A program made the translations under genes and the position numbers. This document shows positions 27,111 to 40,053 of a stretch of 64,000 nucleotides of DNA, one piece after another; the first letter of the stretch is position 1; every line of letters begins with the position of its first letter. The DNA is from Neptunomonas marina. Lineage in GTDB: Bacteria > Pseudomonadota > Gammaproteobacteria > Pseudomonadales > Balneatricaceae. A model generated the notes under the pieces. The model made no database searches. It was given only the letters and a program-made list of their open reading frames with translations, and was not told the origin of the DNA. The stretch spans positions 124,001 to 188,000 of the forward strand of contig NZ_SACQ01000007.1 in assembly GCF_004005935.1 (NCBI RefSeq), given 5' to 3'.

Positions 27111-27301
27111 TCGTAATTAGTTAAGGTTTTTTGAGGGTCTTCGTGACCTGTTAGACAGAGACGAAGGCCGTCAAAGACCGCAGGTGATGCGGTTGCGCAT
27201 CTTAATGGTTTCCAGCCTGCGCAGACGGTGAATACCACCGTACTCGAAACTCTATTTAGGTAGAGGGTAAACAGTCGAAAGACTATATCCAGGAGTAAAT
27301 T
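27111..27301 (+). promoter_or_regulatory. L10 leader region of rplJL-rpoBC
   Basis: A 190-nt untranslated region with several stems: CTTCGT/ACGAAG (27139-27144 with 27161-27166), CCGCA/TGCGG (27178-27182 with 27188-27192) and ACGGTG/CACCGT (27225-27230 with 27236-27241). In E. coli the L10-(L12)4 complex binds the equivalent leader to repress rplJL translation. Position and structure fit; the binding site itself was not matched base by base. Confidence 0.65.
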
Positions 27302-27796
27302 GTGGCATTAGGACTAGAAGACAAAAAAGCGATCGTTGCTGAAGTCCAAGAAGCTGCTCAAGGCGCGCTATCTGCTGTTGTTGCAGACTCACGTGGTGTA
27401 ACCGTGGGTGATATGACTGCACTTCGTAAAGAAGCTCGCGAAAATGGCGTTTGGTTGCGTGTAGTGCGTAACACACTGGCACGCCGAGCAGTGGTTGGTA
27501 CTGAATACGAGTGCTTGTCTGATTCTTTCGTAGGCCCAACAATTATCGCGTTCTCTAACGAACACCCAGGTGCGGGCGCCCGTATCTTGCGTGACTTCGC
27601 GAAAGACAACGATAAGTTGGAGCTTAAATCAGCAGCTTTCGAAGGTGAAGTAGTTGACGTTGCGATGCTGGCAAGCTTGCCAACATACGACGAAGCTATT
27701 GCGAAGCTGATGAGCTGCATGAAAGAAGCAGCAGCAGGCAAGTTGGTACGTACACTGGCAGCTGTTCGCGATCAGAAAGAGGAAGCTGCAGCTTAA
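27302..27796 (+). CDS. rplJ: 50S ribosomal protein L10
   Basis: Base of the L7/L12 stalk. It has 164 residues, start GTG at 27302 after AGGAG. Conserved N-terminus ([20 protein letters not shown]) binds 23S rRNA; the C-terminal helix binds L12 dimers. Preceded by a structured leader consistent with autoregulation. Confidence 0.97.
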   Translation: MALGLEDKKAIVAEVQEAAQGALSAVVADSRGVTVGDMTALRKEARENGVWLRVVRNTLARRAVVGTEYECLSDSFVGPTIIAFSNEHPGAGARILRDFAKDNDKLELKSAAFEGEVVDVAMLASLPTYDEAIAKLMSCMKEAAAGKLVRTLAAVRDQKEEAAA

Positions 27797-27859
27797 TTTT
27801 GCTGTGCTTCATAAAAGATTTAATGAGCTTAGGCTCCACTAATTTTGTAGGAATAAGTC

Positions 27860-28231
27860 ATGTCTCTGACTAAAGAAGATATCATCAACGCTATCGCTGA
27901 AATGTCTGTTAAGGACGTTGTTGAGCTAGTTGAAGCAATGGAAGAAAAATTCGGTGTTACAGCTGCAGCTGCAGTTGTTGCTGGTCCTGCTGCTGAAGGC
28001 GGCGCTGCAGGTGGCGAGCAAACTGAATTCGACGTTGTTCTAACAGCAGCAGGCGATAAGAAAGTTAACGTAATCAAAGCAGTACGTGGCGCAACTGGCC
28101 TTGGCTTGAAAGAAGCTAAAGCAATGGTTGACGGCGCACCTGCAACTGTTAAAGAAGGCGTTAGCAAAGAAGAAGCTGAAGAGCTTAAAGCTGCGTTGGA
28201 AGAAGCTGGCGCTTCTGTTGAGCTTAAGTAA
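27860..28231 (+). CDS. rplL: 50S ribosomal protein L7/L12
   Basis: Multicopy stalk protein that recruits translation GTPases. It has 123 residues: an N-terminal dimerisation domain, an alanine-rich flexible hinge (about 40-54) and a C-terminal domain with [18 protein letters not shown] hairpin with U run follows and probably attenuates read-through into rpoB. Confidence 0.98.
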   Translation: MSLTKEDIINAIAEMSVKDVVELVEAMEEKFGVTAAAAVVAGPAAEGGAAGGEQTEFDVVLTAAGDKKVNVIKAVRGATGLGLKEAKAMVDGAPATVKEGVSKEEAEELKAALEEAGASVELK

Positions 28232-28278
28232 TCGCGCTTATGCTCTACAAGCAGCATAGTACTGCTTGATATACCTAT

Positions 28279-28308
28279 GGCTGGTGGCATTTTGCTACCG
28301 GCCTTTTT
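28279..28308 (+). terminator. Attenuator between rplL and rpoB
   Basis: 10-bp stem GGCTGGTGGC / GCTACCGGCC with two G-U pairs (28279-28288 with 28294-28303), loop ATTTT, then TTTTT. E. coli has a partial terminator at the same place that lowers rpoBC expression relative to rplJL; the same role is inferred here. Confidence 0.8.
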
Positions 28309-28405
28309 CCGTTATTTATAGACGACAAATAAATAGCGGCAGCACAGACTGGAAGCTCCCTTCCTGGACTGCTTCTCAACTTGGTGCACATGCTGGGGAA
28401 CACTG

Positions 28406-31400
28406 ATGGCTTATTCGTATACTGAAAAGAAACGCATCCGAAAAGACTTTAGCAAATTAGCGCAAGTCATGGATGTCCCTTACTTGCTGGCGATCCAGCT
28501 CGACTCCTACCGTAGATTCCTGCAAGAGGGTGGGGATTCTGGAGATCGTAAAGAAGAAGGTTTGCACGCAGCATTCAAATCTGTTTTTCCAATTGTCTCA
28601 TATTCTGGCAATGCTGCGTTGGAATACGTTGGCTATCGCTTAGGTGAGCCTGTCTTTGATGTTAAAGAGTGTCAGCTACGTGGTGTCACGTATGCGGCGC
28701 CTTTGCGCGTAAAAGTGCGTCTTGTTATCTATGATCGCGAATCATCTAATAAAGCGATTAAAGACATCAAGGAACAAGAAGTTTATATGGGCGAAATGCC
28801 CCTAATGACGGACAACGGTACGTTCGTCGTTAACGGTACTGAGCGTGTTATCGTTTCTCAGTTGCACCGTTCGCCTGGTGTGTTCTTTGACCATGACAAA
28901 GGTAAAACACACTCTTCTGGTAAGTTGCTCTACTCAGCACGCATTATTCCTTACCGTGGTTCTTGGCTGGATTTCGAGTTTGATCCAAAAGATAATCTGT
29001 TTGTCCGTATTGACCGTCGTCGTAAGCTGCCAGCGACTATTTTGTTGCGAGCGCTCGGTTATGAAGCAGGTGAGATCCTCGAAACATTCTTTGAGAATAC
29101 GTCGTGGTCGTTGGCCGCTGACGGTATCCGCATGGAGCTTGTACCAGAGCGTCTGCGCGGTGAAACGATGTCTTTCGAGATCAAGAACCCAGACGGTGAC
29201 GTGATTGTAGAAGCGGGTCGTCGTATTACGCCGCGCCACATTCGCTCAATGGCTAAGGCTGACATGACTCAGCTAGATGTGCCTGTTGAGTACTTGGTGG
29301 GCAAAGCGATTGCTAAAGACCTAGTTGATCCAGCTACCGGTGAGCTGATCTGTGCCTGTAACAGCGAAGTGACAGAAGAACTGATTGCTAAACTGGTTGC
29401 AGCCAACGTAACTGAGATCGAAACGCTTTACACGAACGATCTTGACTGTGGTTCGTTCATCTCCGAAACACTGCGTATCGACCCAACGCGCAGCCAGCTG
29501 GAAGCATTGGTAGAGATCTACCGTATGATGCGCCCGGGTGAGCCGCCAACAAAAGAATCTGCGGAAGCACTGTTTGAAAACCTGTTCTTCTCTGAAGAGC
29601 GTTATGACATGTCTGCGGTCGGTCGAATGAAGTTCAACCGTCGCTTGGGTCGTGAGCAAGAGACAGGATCTGGCGTTCTCGACAAAGACGATATCCTAGA
29701 CGTGATGAAAACGTTGATCGATATCCGTAACGGTAAAGGCATTGTCGACGATATCGACCACTTGGGTAACCGTCGTATCCGTTCGGTTGGTGAGATGGCC
29801 GAGAACCAGTTCCGTGTTGGTCTCGTTCGTGTTGAGCGTGCTGTTCGTGAACGTCTGAGCATGGCTGAGTCAGATAATCTGATGCCTCAGGATTTGATTA
29901 ACGCGAAGCCTGTCGCTGCCGCGGTGAAAGAGTTCTTTGGTTCATCTCAGCTGTCTCAGTTCATGGACCAAAACAACCCGCTGTCGGAAGTTACCCACAA
30001 GCGTCGTGTTTCTGCATTGGGCCCTGGTGGTTTGACGCGTGAGCGCGCAGGCTTTGAGGTACGAGATGTACACCCAACTCACTATGGTCGTGTATGTCCA
30101 ATCGAGACGCCGGAAGGTCCAAACATCGGTTTGATCAACTCATTGGCAACGTTCGCGCGTACCAATGACTTTGGTTTCTTGGAAACGCCTTATCGTAAAG
30201 TTGTTGATTGTGTTGTTACTGATGAGATCGAGTATCTCTCCGCAATCGAAGAGAACAACTATGTTATCGCACAGGCATCTGCGCCAGTTGATCAGGACAA
30301 TCGCCTTACAAGTGACATGGTAACGGTTCGTCACCTGAACGAAACAACAGTAATGGCGCCTGAGAAAGTCGACTACATGGACGTGTCTCCACGTCAGGTA
30401 GTATCGATTGCCGCCTCTTTGATTCCATTCCTTGAGCACGATGATGCGAACCGTGCCTTGATGGGATCGAACATGCAACGTCAAGCGGTACCAACGCTGC
30501 GTGCTGACAAGCCGCTCGTGGGAACCGGCATGGAGCGTTACGTAGCGCGTGACTCGGGTGTGTGTATTACCGCCAAGCGTGGTGGTGTTGTTGAGTCTGT
30601 GGATGCGGCACGTATCGTGGTACGTGTACGCGATGAAGAAGTGACTGCAGGCGATGCAGGTGTAGATATCTATAACCTGACGAAATACACGCGTTCGAAC
30701 CAGAATACATGTATCAACCAGCGCTCTATCGTGCGCCCTGGTGAGACGGTTAACCGTGGCGACATCATGGCAGATGGTCCATCTGTAGATATGGGTGAGC
30801 TGGCACTCGGTCAGAACATGCGTATCGCCTTCATGCCTTGGAACGGTTACAACTTCGAGGACTCGATCCTAATCTCTGAGCGTGTTGTTCAGGAAGATCG
30901 TTTTACGACGATTCATATCCAAGAACTAACGTGCGTAGCGCGTGACACTAAGCTGGGCTCTGAAGAGATCACTTCGGATATTCCAAACGTCGGTGAATCT
31001 GCACTGGCTAAGCTAGACGAAGCCGGTATTGTGCACATCGGTGCTGAAGTCGGCCCTGGCGATATTCTGGTTGGTAAAGTAACACCAAAAGGTGAAACTC
31101 AGCTGACTCCAGAAGAGAAGCTACTGCGTGCTATCTTTGGTGAAAAAGCATCGGACGTAAAAGATACCTCTTTGCGTGTGAAGGGCGGTACTACCGGTAA
31201 GGTTATCGATGTACAGGTATTCACGCGTGATGGTGTGCCGAAGGATACTCGCGCGCTTTCTATCGAGAAAGACGAGCTTGATGCGATCCGTAAGGATCTG
31301 AACGAAGAGTTCCGTATCGTTGAGCAAGCAACATTTGAACGTCTGTCTCGCGTATTGGTCGGTCAGGTTGCTGATGGCGGTGCTGGTCTTGGTAAAGGCG

Positions 31401-32506
31401 ATACGATCAGCGAAGACTTCTTGGCAGATCTGAAGCATGAAGATTGGTTCAAGATTCGTGTCGCTGATGATGCAGTGGCAGAACAACTTGAGCAAGCGAA
31501 AACTCAGCTTGAAGAGCGCCGCGAAGAGCTGGATAAGAAGTTCGAAGATAAGAAGCGTAAGCTGCAAACAGGCGATGATTTAGCACCAGGCGTGTTGAAG
31601 ATCGTGAAGGTGTATGTAGCAACAAAGCGTCGCGTTCAGCCAGGTGATAAGATGGCCGGCCGTCACGGTAACAAGGGTGTTATCTCCGTTATCATGCCGG
31701 TTGAAGATATGCCTTATGACGAGCATGGCGAGCCGGTTGATATCGTGCTTAACCCGCTGGGTGTACCATCGCGTATGAACGTAGGTCAGATCCTTGAGAC
31801 ACACATGGGTATGGCTGCTAAAGGCTTGGGTCGTCGGATCAATGCGATGGTTGAGCAAGAGCGTGAGCGCGCAGAAACGGTTGCTGAAGTACGTGGCTTC
31901 TTGCATCAGATCTACAACACAGACTTGGGTGCGGGCATGAACAGCCGTACTGAAGATCTGGATAGCTTCTCTGATGACGAGATCATGGAGCTTGCGAAGA
32001 ACCTGTGTGGTGGTGTGCCATTGGCGACACCGGCATTCGACGGTGCGAAAGAAGTAGAAATCAAAGAGTTGCTACGTTTGGCTAACTTGAATGATTCTGG
32101 TCAGTGCACATTGTTTGATGGCCGTACGGGCGAGCAGTTTAACCGTCAAGTAACTGTTGGTTACATGTACATGCTGAAGCTTAACCACTTGGTTGATGAC
32201 AAGATGCACGCTCGTTCTACGGGTTCTTACAGCCTTGTTACGCAGCAGCCATTGGGCGGTAAAGCTCAGTTTGGTGGTCAGCGCTTTGGTGAGATGGAGG
32301 TGTGGGCACTCGAGGCGTACGGCGCAGCTTACACGCTTCAGGAAATGCTCACAGTGAAGTCGGATGACGTCAATGGACGTACGAAGATGTACAAAAACAT
32401 CGTTGATGGCGATCACAGAATGGAGCCGGGAATGCCGGAGTCATTCAACGTATTGATCAAGGAGATCCGTTCTCTGGGTATCGATATCGAGCTCGAAAAC
32501 GAATAA
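28406..32506 (+). CDS. rpoB: RNA polymerase beta subunit
   Basis: Catalytic-core subunit of RNA polymerase, 1366 residues (E. coli has 1342). The rifampicin region reads [15 protein letters not shown] then [13 protein letters not shown], with wild-type residues at the usual resistance positions. Conserved C-terminal segments [20 protein letters not shown] and the switch region are intact. The upstream 98 bp after the attenuator may carry an RNase processing site. rpoC follows after 66 bp. Confidence 0.99.
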   Translation: MAYSYTEKKRIRKDFSKLAQVMDVPYLLAIQLDSYRRFLQEGGDSGDRKEEGLHAAFKSVFPIVSYSGNAALEYVGYRLGEPVFDVKECQLRGVTYAAPLRVKVRLVIYDRESSNKAIKDIKEQEVYMGEMPLMTDNGTFVVNGTERVIVSQLHRSPGVFFDHDKGKTHSSGKLLYSARIIPYRGSWLDFEFDPKDNLFVRIDRRRKLPATILLRALGYEAGEILETFFENTSWSLAADGIRMELVPERLRGETMSFEIKNPDGDVIVEAGRRITPRHIRSMAKADMTQLDVPVEYLVGKAIAKDLVDPATGELICACNSEVTEELIAKLVAANVTEIETLYTNDLDCGSFISETLRIDPTRSQLEALVEIYRMMRPGEPPTKESAEALFENLFFSEERYDMSAVGRMKFNRRLGREQETGSGVLDKDDILDVMKTLIDIRNGKGIVDDIDHLGNRRIRSVGEMAENQFRVGLVRVERAVRERLSMAESDNLMPQDLINAKPVAAAVKEFFGSSQLSQFMDQNNPLSEVTHKRRVSALGPGGLTRERAGFEVRDVHPTHYGRVCPIETPEGPNIGLINSLATFARTNDFGFLETPYRKVVDCVVTDEIEYLSAIEENNYVIAQASAPVDQDNRLTSDMVTVRHLNETTVMAPEKVDYMDVSPRQVVSIAASLIPFLEHDDANRALMGSNMQRQAVPTLRADKPLVGTGMERYVARDSGVCITAKRGGVVESVDAARIVVRVRDEEVTAGDAGVDIYNLTKYTRSNQNTCINQRSIVRPGETVNRGDIMADGPSVDMGELALGQNMRIAFMPWNGYNFEDSILISERVVQEDRFTTIHIQELTCVARDTKLGSEEITSDIPNVGESALAKLDEAGIVHIGAEVGPGDILVGKVTPKGETQLTPEEKLLRAIFGEKASDVKDTSLRVKGGTTGKVIDVQVFTRDGVPKDTRALSIEKDELDAIRKDLNEEFRIVEQATFERLSRVLVGQVADGGAGLGKGDTISEDFLADLKHEDWFKIRVADDAVAEQLEQAKTQLEERREELDKKFEDKKRKLQTGDDLAPGVLKIVKVYVATKRRVQPGDKMAGRHGNKGVISVIMPVEDMPYDEHGEPVDIVLNPLGVPSRMNVGQILETHMGMAAKGLGRRINAMVEQERERAETVAEVRGFLHQIYNTDLGAGMNSRTEDLDSFSDDEIMELAKNLCGGVPLATPAFDGAKEVEIKELLRLANLNDSGQCTLFDGRTGEQFNRQVTVGYMYMLKLNHLVDDKMHARSTGSYSLVTQQPLGGKAQFGGQRFGEMEVWALEAYGAAYTLQEMLTVKSDDVNGRTKMYKNIVDGDHRMEPGMPESFNVLIKEIRSLGIDIELENE

Positions 32507-32572
32507 GCATTCCCGAATCACCAGAATGGAGGCGAGGCCTCCATTCGATAACTCCGTGAGGAGCTGTAGATA

Positions 32573-35500
32573 ATGAAAGATCTGTTAAATCTGCTCAAAT
32601 CACAAAGCCAGTCCGACGAGTTCGACTCGATCAAAATCACGCTGGCATCACCAGAGATGATCCGTTCCTGGTCCTATGGTGAAGTGAAGAAGCCTGAGAC
32701 TATTAACTACCGTACGTTCAAGCCTGAGCGTGACGGTCTGTTCTGTGCGAAAATTTTCGGCCCAGTCAAAGACTACGAATGCTTGTGTGGTAAATACAAG
32801 CGTATGAAGCACCGTGGTGTCATTTGTGAGAAGTGTGGCGTTGAAGTGACGCTGACAAAAGTACGTCGTGACCGTATGGGTCATATCGAGCTTGCTTCTC
32901 CGGTTGCGCATATTTGGTTCTTGAAATCACTACCATCCCGTATCGGCTTGATGCTGGATATGACACTACGTGACATTGAGCGCGTACTGTACTTTGAATC
33001 ATTTGTTGTGATCGAGCCGGGCATGACTACGCTAGAGCGTGGTCAGTTGCTGAATGACGAACAGTACTTCGAAGCACTTGAAGAATTTGGCGATGAGTTC
33101 GATGCGCGCATGGGTGCTGAAGCAGTACAGATGCTGATGGCGTCGATCGATCTTGAAGAAGAGATTCAAATGCTGCGTGAAGAAATTCCGCAAACGAACT
33201 CTGAAACGAAGATCAAAAAGCTATCTAAGCGCCTTAAGCTGTGCGAATCATTCTACAAATCGGGCAACAAGCCTGAGTGGATGGTAATGAATGTGCTGCC
33301 AGTACTGCCACCAGATCTGCGCCCGCTAGTACCGCTAGATGGTGGTCGTTTTGCTACATCTGATCTGAACGATCTGTACCGTCGCGTTATCAACCGTAAC
33401 AACCGTCTGAAGCGTCTGCTTGACCTGAACGCACCTGACATCATCGTACGTAACGAAAAACGTATGTTGCAGGAATCTGTTGATGCGTTGCTGGATAACG
33501 GCCGTCGTGGTCGTGCGATCACCGGTTCTAACAAGCGTCCTCTGAAATCTTTGGCTGATATGATCAAAGGTAAACAGGGTCGTTTCCGTCAGAACCTATT
33601 GGGTAAACGTGTAGATTACTCTGGCCGTTCGGTAATCGTGGTAGGTCCTTACCTGCGTCTGCACCAGTGTGGTCTGCCTAAGAAGATGGCGCTTGAGCTA
33701 TTTAAGCCATTTATCTTCTCCAAGCTTGAGTTGCGTGGCTACGCGACAACTATCAAAGCCGCTAAGAAGATGGTTGAGCGCGAAGAGCCGTTGGTATGGG
33801 ATATCCTGGATGAAGTTATCCGTGAACACCCTGTGCTACTGAACCGTGCACCAACGCTTCACCGTTTGGGTATTCAGGCGTTCGAGCCGGTACTAATTGA
33901 AGGTAAAGCGATTCAGCTTCACCCGCTTGTCTGTGCGGCGTATAACGCTGACTTCGATGGCGACCAAATGGCGGTTCACGTACCTCTGACCATCGAAGCA
34001 CAGCTTGAAGCACGTGCATTGATGATGTCTACGAACAACATTTTGTCACCTGCTAACGGCGAGCCGATCATCGTGCCTTCTCAGGACGTGGTATTGGGGC
34101 TGTACTTCATGACGCGTGAGCGCATCAATGCTAAGGGTGAAGGTATGTCCTTCTCCGATATTGATGAAGTTGAACGCGCTTACGGTGCGAAGCAGGTTGA
34201 CCTTCAAGCGCGCGTTAAGGTGCGTATTGAAGAGACTGTTTGCGATATCGAAGGTAACGTGACTGAATCTATCAGCATCAAAGAGACGACGGTCGGTCGT
34301 GCCATGCTGTTTGCGATCGTGCCGAAAGGCCTGCCTTTTGAGCTCGTGAACCAGTCTATGAAGAAGAAAGCGATCTCGCGTCTTCTGAACGAAGCGTATC
34401 GTCGCTGTGGTCTGAAGGATACCGTTATCTTTGCAGACCAATTGATGTACACCGGCTTCCGTCAAGCGACAGCTTCTGGTGCGTCTATCGGTGTAAACGA
34501 CTTCGTTATCCCAGATGAAAAAGCGACTATCGTTGGTGAAGCTGACGTAGAAGTGAAGGATATCGAGCGTCAGTTCGCTGATGGTTTGGTAACGCAAGGC
34601 GAGAAGTACAACAAGGTTATCGACATCTGGTCGCGTGCTAACGAATTGTTGGCTAAGCGCATGATGGAAAACTTGAAAACAGAGCGTGTTATCGATCGTG
34701 AAGGTAATGAAGTTGATCAGGAGTCCTTCAACTCTGTTTACATGATGGCCGACTCCGGTGCCCGTGGTAGTGCTGCACAGATTCGTCAGCTGGCGGGTAT
34801 GCGTGGTCTGATGGCTAAGCCGGACGGCTCTATCATCGAAACACCGATCACGGCGAACTTCCGTGAAGGTCTGAACGTACTTCAGTACTTCATCTCGACG
34901 CACGGTGCGCGTAAAGGTTTGGCCGATACAGCACTGAAAACAGCGAACTCTGGTTACCTAACGCGTCGTTTGGTTGACGTTGCGCAGGACTTGGTGATCA
35001 CTGAACACGACTGTGGTACAGAGCACGGTCTGGTTATGCAGCCAATGATCGAAGGCGGCGACGTTGTTGTTGCTCTAGGTGATCGAGTGCTGGGTCGTGT
35101 GGTTGCGAAGGATGTGTTGGATCCAAGTGACGCAGACGTGTTGATCCCAGCCGGTACGCTTATCGATGAAGCATGGGTACACCGTCTAGAGAGTGATGAT
35201 CGTTTCTCCTCTATTGATGAGATTGTGGTTCGCTCTGCAATCACATGTGACACGCGTTTCGGTATCTGTGCGAAGTGTTACGGACGTGATCTGGGTCGTG
35301 GTCATCAGGTTAACCCTGGCGAAGCAGTGGGTGTTATCGCTGCTCAGTCGATCGGTGAGCCGGGTACACAGCTGACCATGCGTACGTTCCACATCGGTGG
35401 TGCGGCATCGCGAGCAGCTGCGGTAGATAGCGTTCAAGTTAAGAACGGCGGCGAGATTCGTCTGCACAACTTGAAGTATGTAGAAACACCAGAAGGTAAC

Positions 35501-36793
35501 TTGGTTGCGACATCTCGTTCCGGCGAGTTGGGTGTAACTGATGAGCACGGTCGTGAGCGTGAGCGTTACAAAGTGCCTTATGGTTCTGTTATCAAGGTTC
35601 GTGATGGTAGCTCGGTTAATGCGGGCGATATCGTAGCGAACTGGGATCCGCACACGCACCCAATCATTACTGAGGTTGCTGGTAAGGTCGTCTTCGTTGG
35701 TATGGAAGATGGCATCACCGTGAAGCAAACAATCGATGAGCTAACAGGCTTGGCTCGTACGGAAGTGCTTGACGTTAAAGATCGCCCAGCAGCGGGTAAA
35801 GATATCCGTCCAATGATCAAGCTGGTCGATGAGAACGGCGTTGATATTTGTCACCCAGGTACAGATGCGCCTGCGCAGTACTTGCTGCCAGCGAAAGCGT
35901 TGCTGAACATGGCAGATGGGGCATCGGTAGCGGTGGGTGACGCGTTAGCGCGTATTCCACAAGAAGGCTCGGTCAACAAAGATATCACCGGTGGTCTGCC
36001 GCGTGTTGCTGACTTGTTTGAAGCACGTAAGCCAAAAGAGTCTTCGATTCTGGCGGAAGTATCAGGTGCGATCTCGTTCGGTAAAGAGACAAAAGGTAAG
36101 AAGCGCCTGGTCATCTCGCCGAATGACGCTGAGCCAATCGAAATTATGATTCAGAAGTGGCGTAACCTGAACGTGTTTGAAGGTGAATACGTTGAGAAGG
36201 GTGAGGTTATCTCCGATGGCCCATCCAACCCACATGACATTCTGCGCATTTTGGGTGTAGAACGCTTGGCTGAGTATATCGTTAACGAGATCCAAGACGT
36301 TTACCGTCTGCAGGGTGTAGGTATTAACGATAAGCACATCGAAGTTATTGTGCGTCAGATGCTGCGTAAAGTTGAGATCATCAGTTCGGGTGATTCGACT
36401 TTCATCCCGGGTGAGCAAGTCGAGTACGCTGCGGTTGTGGCTGAAAACGCCGAGCTTGAAGAAGCAGGTAAGATCCCTGCGAAATTTGAGCGCGTGTTGT
36501 TGGGTATCACGAAAGCATCGTTGGCGACTGAGTCGTTCATCTCGGCAGCATCCTTCCAAGAGACAACACGTGTCTTGACTGAAGGCGCAGTCACCGGCAA
36601 GCAAGACTTCTTGCGTGGCTTGAAAGAGAACGTTGTGGTAGGTCGTCTGATTCCGGCAGGTACGGGTCTGGCTTATCACTCTGAGCGTAAGCGTAAGCGT
36701 GCGCTGGCTCAAGGTACGGAAACTGTTAGCGCAGAAGAAGTACAAGAAGCATTAACGGCTGCACTGAGTGCATCCTTGTCTGATCCTGATTAA
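32573..36793 (+). CDS. rpoC: RNA polymerase beta' subunit
   Basis: Holds the active-site magnesium of RNA polymerase. It has 1406 residues, one fewer than E. coli. The N-terminal zinc site is [19 protein letters not shown]; the catalytic NADFDGD is at 458-464; a second zinc site lies in [16 protein letters not shown]; the bridge-helix and trigger-loop regions are present. A strong terminator follows, overlapping the likely rpsL promoter region. Confidence 0.99.
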   Translation: MKDLLNLLKSQSQSDEFDSIKITLASPEMIRSWSYGEVKKPETINYRTFKPERDGLFCAKIFGPVKDYECLCGKYKRMKHRGVICEKCGVEVTLTKVRRDRMGHIELASPVAHIWFLKSLPSRIGLMLDMTLRDIERVLYFESFVVIEPGMTTLERGQLLNDEQYFEALEEFGDEFDARMGAEAVQMLMASIDLEEEIQMLREEIPQTNSETKIKKLSKRLKLCESFYKSGNKPEWMVMNVLPVLPPDLRPLVPLDGGRFATSDLNDLYRRVINRNNRLKRLLDLNAPDIIVRNEKRMLQESVDALLDNGRRGRAITGSNKRPLKSLADMIKGKQGRFRQNLLGKRVDYSGRSVIVVGPYLRLHQCGLPKKMALELFKPFIFSKLELRGYATTIKAAKKMVEREEPLVWDILDEVIREHPVLLNRAPTLHRLGIQAFEPVLIEGKAIQLHPLVCAAYNADFDGDQMAVHVPLTIEAQLEARALMMSTNNILSPANGEPIIVPSQDVVLGLYFMTRERINAKGEGMSFSDIDEVERAYGAKQVDLQARVKVRIEETVCDIEGNVTESISIKETTVGRAMLFAIVPKGLPFELVNQSMKKKAISRLLNEAYRRCGLKDTVIFADQLMYTGFRQATASGASIGVNDFVIPDEKATIVGEADVEVKDIERQFADGLVTQGEKYNKVIDIWSRANELLAKRMMENLKTERVIDREGNEVDQESFNSVYMMADSGARGSAAQIRQLAGMRGLMAKPDGSIIETPITANFREGLNVLQYFISTHGARKGLADTALKTANSGYLTRRLVDVAQDLVITEHDCGTEHGLVMQPMIEGGDVVVALGDRVLGRVVAKDVLDPSDADVLIPAGTLIDEAWVHRLESDDRFSSIDEIVVRSAITCDTRFGICAKCYGRDLGRGHQVNPGEAVGVIAAQSIGEPGTQLTMRTFHIGGAASRAAAVDSVQVKNGGEIRLHNLKYVETPEGNLVATSRSGELGVTDEHGRERERYKVPYGSVIKVRDGSSVNAGDIVANWDPHTHPIITEVAGKVVFVGMEDGITVKQTIDELTGLARTEVLDVKDRPAAGKDIRPMIKLVDENGVDICHPGTDAPAQYLLPAKALLNMADGASVAVGDALARIPQEGSVNKDITGGLPRVADLFEARKPKESSILAEVSGAISFGKETKGKKRLVISPNDAEPIEIMIQKWRNLNVFEGEYVEKGEVISDGPSNPHDILRILGVERLAEYIVNEIQDVYRLQGVGINDKHIEVIVRQMLRKVEIISSGDSTFIPGEQVEYAAVVAENAELEEAGKIPAKFERVLLGITKASLATESFISAASFQETTRVLTEGAVTGKQDFLRGLKENVVVGRLIPAGTGLAYHSERKRKRALAQGTETVSAEEVQEALTAALSASLSDPD

Positions 36794-36807
36794 TATTTAG
36801 TCAGTGA

Positions 36808-36837
36808 TTGACGAAACGGGCTGAAATTGATTAAAAT
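36808..36837 (+). promoter_or_regulatory. Probable str operon promoter (rpsL-rpsG-fusA-tuf)
   Basis: A -35 TTGACG (36808-36813), 18-bp spacer and -10 TAAAAT (36832-36837), followed by the GC-rich TTCGGCCCC. The predicted start lies just upstream of the rpoC terminator hairpin, so transcripts from this promoter would run through that hairpin. Confidence 0.65.
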
Positions 36838-36852
36838 TTCGGCCCCTTAGTG

Positions 36853-36878
36853 ACCGGGTTAAATTAACCCGGTTTTTT
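36853..36878 (+). terminator. Intrinsic terminator after rpoC
   Basis: ACCGGGTTAA (36853-36862) pairs with TTAACCCGGT (36864-36873), at least 8 bp of usable stem, followed by six T. It ends the rpl-rpo operon and lies between the predicted str promoter and rpsL. Confidence 0.88.
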
Positions 36879-36895
36879 GGTATATCTAAACGTGA

Positions 36896-37288
<393 letters not shown>

Positions 37289-37376
37289 TCGCCGTCCGAC
37301 GGTGAGGGCAAAAGTAGTCATCAATCTGGTAACAGAACGAAGTACTAAATTTGGCTAGGCCGGACACGGTAAGAGT

Positions 37377-37424
37377 AAGGTCAGGAAGTCGAGTTTCTTC
37401 CTGAATTTCCTGAAGACCTTTTTT
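37377..37424 (+). terminator. Nested hairpin with U run between rpsL and rpsG
   Basis: Inner stem CAGGAAG / CTTCCTG (37382-37388 with 37397-37403) inside outer stem AAGGTC / GACCTT (37377-37382 with 37415-37420), then TTTTT. In E. coli S7 binds the rpsL-rpsG intercistronic region to regulate the operon; here the structure looks like an attenuator. Role inferred. Confidence 0.55.
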
Positions 37425-37441
37425 AATTATGAGGGCTTATC

Positions 37442-37912
37442 ATGCCTAGAAGACGCGTCGCTGCGAAGCGCGAAATTCTACCGGATCCAAAATTCGGTAA
37501 CATTACACTGGCAAAATTCATCAACCACGTTATGGTTAGCGGCAAAAAATCTGTTGCTGAGCGTATCGTGTACGGTGCACTGGACAAGATCCAAGAGCGC
37601 ACTAACAACGATCCTCTGGAAATGTTCGACAAAGCTCTGGAAGCTATCCAGCCAGCAGTTGAAGTTAAGTCCCGCCGTGTAGGTGGTGCGACTTATCAGG
37701 TTCCTTGTGAAGTTCGTCCATCTCGTCGTATGGCCTTGGCTATGCGTTGGTTGGTAGACGCATCTCGTAACCGTGGCGAAAAGTCTATGGCTTTGCGTTT
37801 GGCTGGAGAGATGTTGGACGCTGCTGAAGGTCGTGGTGCTGCTGTTAAGAAACGTGAAGACGTGCACCGTATGGCAGAAGCTAACAAAGCTTTCGCTCAC
37901 TATCGCTTCTAA
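37442..37912 (+). CDS. rpsG: 30S ribosomal protein S7
   Basis: Nucleates assembly of the 30S head and is the autoregulator of the str operon in E. coli. It has 156 residues with the conserved [20 protein letters not shown] start and [17 protein letters not shown]. Lies 18 bp before fusA. Confidence 0.98.
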   Translation: MPRRRVAAKREILPDPKFGNITLAKFINHVMVSGKKSVAERIVYGALDKIQERTNNDPLEMFDKALEAIQPAVEVKSRRVGGATYQVPCEVRPSRRMALAMRWLVDASRNRGEKSMALRLAGEMLDAAEGRGAAVKKREDVHRMAEANKAFAHYRF

Positions 37913-37930
37913 ATACCAGAGGATTGAGTC

Positions 37931-40024
37931 GTGGCTCGCAAAACTCCTATTGCCCGTTACCGTAACATCGGTATCTGTGCGCACGTAGACGCCGGGAAAA
38001 CCACTACTACAGAACGTGTTCTTTTCTACACAGGTCTATCCCACAAGATCGGTGAGGTACATGATGGTGCCGCAACGATGGACTGGATGGAGCAGGAACA
38101 AGAGCGTGGTATCACAATCACGTCTGCTGCTACTACCTGTTTCTGGAAAGGCATGAACCAGCAATTTGACGACCACCGTGTAAATATCATCGATACTCCG
38201 GGGCACGTTGACTTCACAATCGAAGTAGAACGTTCTTTGCGTGTATTGGATGGTGCGGTTGTTGTTCTGTGTGCCTCTTCAGGTGTACAGCCACAAACTG
38301 AAACAGTTTGGCGTCAGGCGAACAAATACGAAGTACCTCGCATGGTATTCGTAAACAAAATGGACCGTGCTGGTGCTGACTTCTTTATGGTTGTTGATCA
38401 ACTTAAAGACCGTCTGGGTGCTAACGCTGTACCAGTTAACTTCCCGATCGGCGCTGAAGATGAGTTCAAAGGCGTTGTAGATTTGATCCGCATGAAGGCG
38501 ATCATGTGGAACGAAGCTGACCAAGGTATGACGTACGAGCTGGAAGATATCCCAGCTGACCTGCAAGATAAAGCTGACGAACTGCGTGAGCAGATGATCG
38601 AAGCTGCAGCCGAAGCGTCTGAAGAGTTGATGGAAAAATACCTTGAAGAAGGTGAGTTGACTGAAGACGAAATCAAAGCAGGTCTGCGTGCTCGTACGCT
38701 AGATAACGACATCGTTCTGATGTTGGCTGGTTCTGCGTTTAAGAACAAAGGTGTTCAAGCAGTACTAGACGCAGTTATCGAGTACATGCCTTCTCCAGAA
38801 GAAGTTAAGGCGATCGAAGGTACGCTGGACGACGCTGACGAGACTGTTGCTACGCGTGAAGCGAAAGACGACGCACCATTCGCTGCGTTGGCTTTCAAAA
38901 TCGCAACAGACCCATTCGTTGGTACGTTGACATTCGTACGTGTTTACTCGGGTGTATTGAACTCTGGCGACAGCGTTTACAACTCAGTGAAGCACAAAAA
39001 AGAGCGTATCGGCCGTATGGTACAGATGCACTCGAACAGCCGTGAAGAGATCAAAGAAGTACGCGCTGGTGACATCGCTGCGATGATCGGTCTTAAAGAT
39101 GTAACGACTGGTGATACGCTGTGCTCTATCGACGAGAAGATCGTTCTGGAGCGTATGGAGTTCCCAGAGCCGGTAATCTCTGTTGCTGTTGAGCCAAAAT
39201 CTAAAGCGGACCAAGAAAAAATGGGTATCGCTCTAGGTAAGTTGGCACAAGAAGACCCATCTTTCCGCGTTGAAACAGACGAAGAATCAGGTCAAACGAT
39301 CATCTCCGGTATGGGTGAGCTTCACCTTGATATCATCGTTGACCGTATGAAGCGTGAGTTCAGCGTTGAAGCAAACATTGGTAAGCCACAAGTGGCATAC
39401 CGTGAGAAGATCCGTCAGTCTGTTGAAGCTAACCACAAGTTCGCGCGTCAGTCTGGTGGTCGTGGTCAGTACGGTCACGTTGTTGTTGAGTTCAGCCCGT
39501 CTGAAGACGAAGGCCTAGAGTTCATCAACGAAATCGTAGGTGGTGCTATTCCGAAGGAATACATCCCAGCGGTTCAAAAAGGTATCGAAGAGCAGATGAA
39601 GAACGGTGTTATCGCCGGCTATCCTCTGATCGGTTTGAAAGCGCGTCTATATGACGGTTCATTCCACGACGTTGACTCTAACGAGATGGCGTTTAAGATC
39701 GCAGCTTCTCAAGCGCTTAAGAAGTACGCAATGGAAGCAAATCCATGTCTGCTTGAGCCGATGATGAAAGTTGAGGTTGTTACACCTGAAGACTACATGG
39801 GTGACGTGATGGGTGACCTGAACCGTCGTCGTGGTCTGGTTCAGGGTATGGAAGACTCCTCATCAGGTAAAGTCATCCGTGCGCAGGTACCACTTGGTGA
39901 AATGTTCGGTTACGCAACTGATTTGCGCTCCGCAACACAAGGTCGTGCGACCTACTCGATGGAGTTTGAAGGCTATGCCGAAGCTCCAAATAATATCGCC
40001 GAAGCGGTGATGAAAGATAACTAA
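37931..40024 (+). CDS. fusA: Elongation factor G
   Basis: GTPase that drives ribosomal translocation and, with RRF, recycling. It has 697 residues, start GTG at 37931 after GAGGA. Motifs: [25 protein letters not shown] and [10 protein letters not shown]; domain IV contains the conserved [16 protein letters not shown]. Third gene of the str operon. Confidence 0.99.
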   Translation: MARKTPIARYRNIGICAHVDAGKTTTTERVLFYTGLSHKIGEVHDGAATMDWMEQEQERGITITSAATTCFWKGMNQQFDDHRVNIIDTPGHVDFTIEVERSLRVLDGAVVVLCASSGVQPQTETVWRQANKYEVPRMVFVNKMDRAGADFFMVVDQLKDRLGANAVPVNFPIGAEDEFKGVVDLIRMKAIMWNEADQGMTYELEDIPADLQDKADELREQMIEAAAEASEELMEKYLEEGELTEDEIKAGLRARTLDNDIVLMLAGSAFKNKGVQAVLDAVIEYMPSPEEVKAIEGTLDDADETVATREAKDDAPFAALAFKIATDPFVGTLTFVRVYSGVLNSGDSVYNSVKHKKERIGRMVQMHSNSREEIKEVRAGDIAAMIGLKDVTTGDTLCSIDEKIVLERMEFPEPVISVAVEPKSKADQEKMGIALGKLAQEDPSFRVETDEESGQTIISGMGELHLDIIVDRMKREFSVEANIGKPQVAYREKIRQSVEANHKFARQSGGRGQYGHVVVEFSPSEDEGLEFINEIVGGAIPKEYIPAVQKGIEEQMKNGVIAGYPLIGLKARLYDGSFHDVDSNEMAFKIAASQALKKYAMEANPCLLEPMMKVEVVTPEDYMGDVMGDLNRRRGLVQGMEDSSSGKVIRAQVPLGEMFGYATDLRSATQGRATYSMEFEGYAEAPNNIAEAVMKDN

Positions 40025-40053
40025 TCTTAGCCTGACTATAGAGGTAAATTCTC

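Noticed and set aside
30000-30060. Rifampicin-resistance change in rpoB
   Set aside because: The residues at the usual resistance positions are wild type.
34046-34903. Long open frame (285 codons) on the minus strand inside rpoC
   Set aside because: It is fully contained in rpoC and comes from biased codon use in a highly expressed gene; no family resemblance and no ribosome site. The same applies to other antisense frames across rpoB, rpoC, fusA and tuf.
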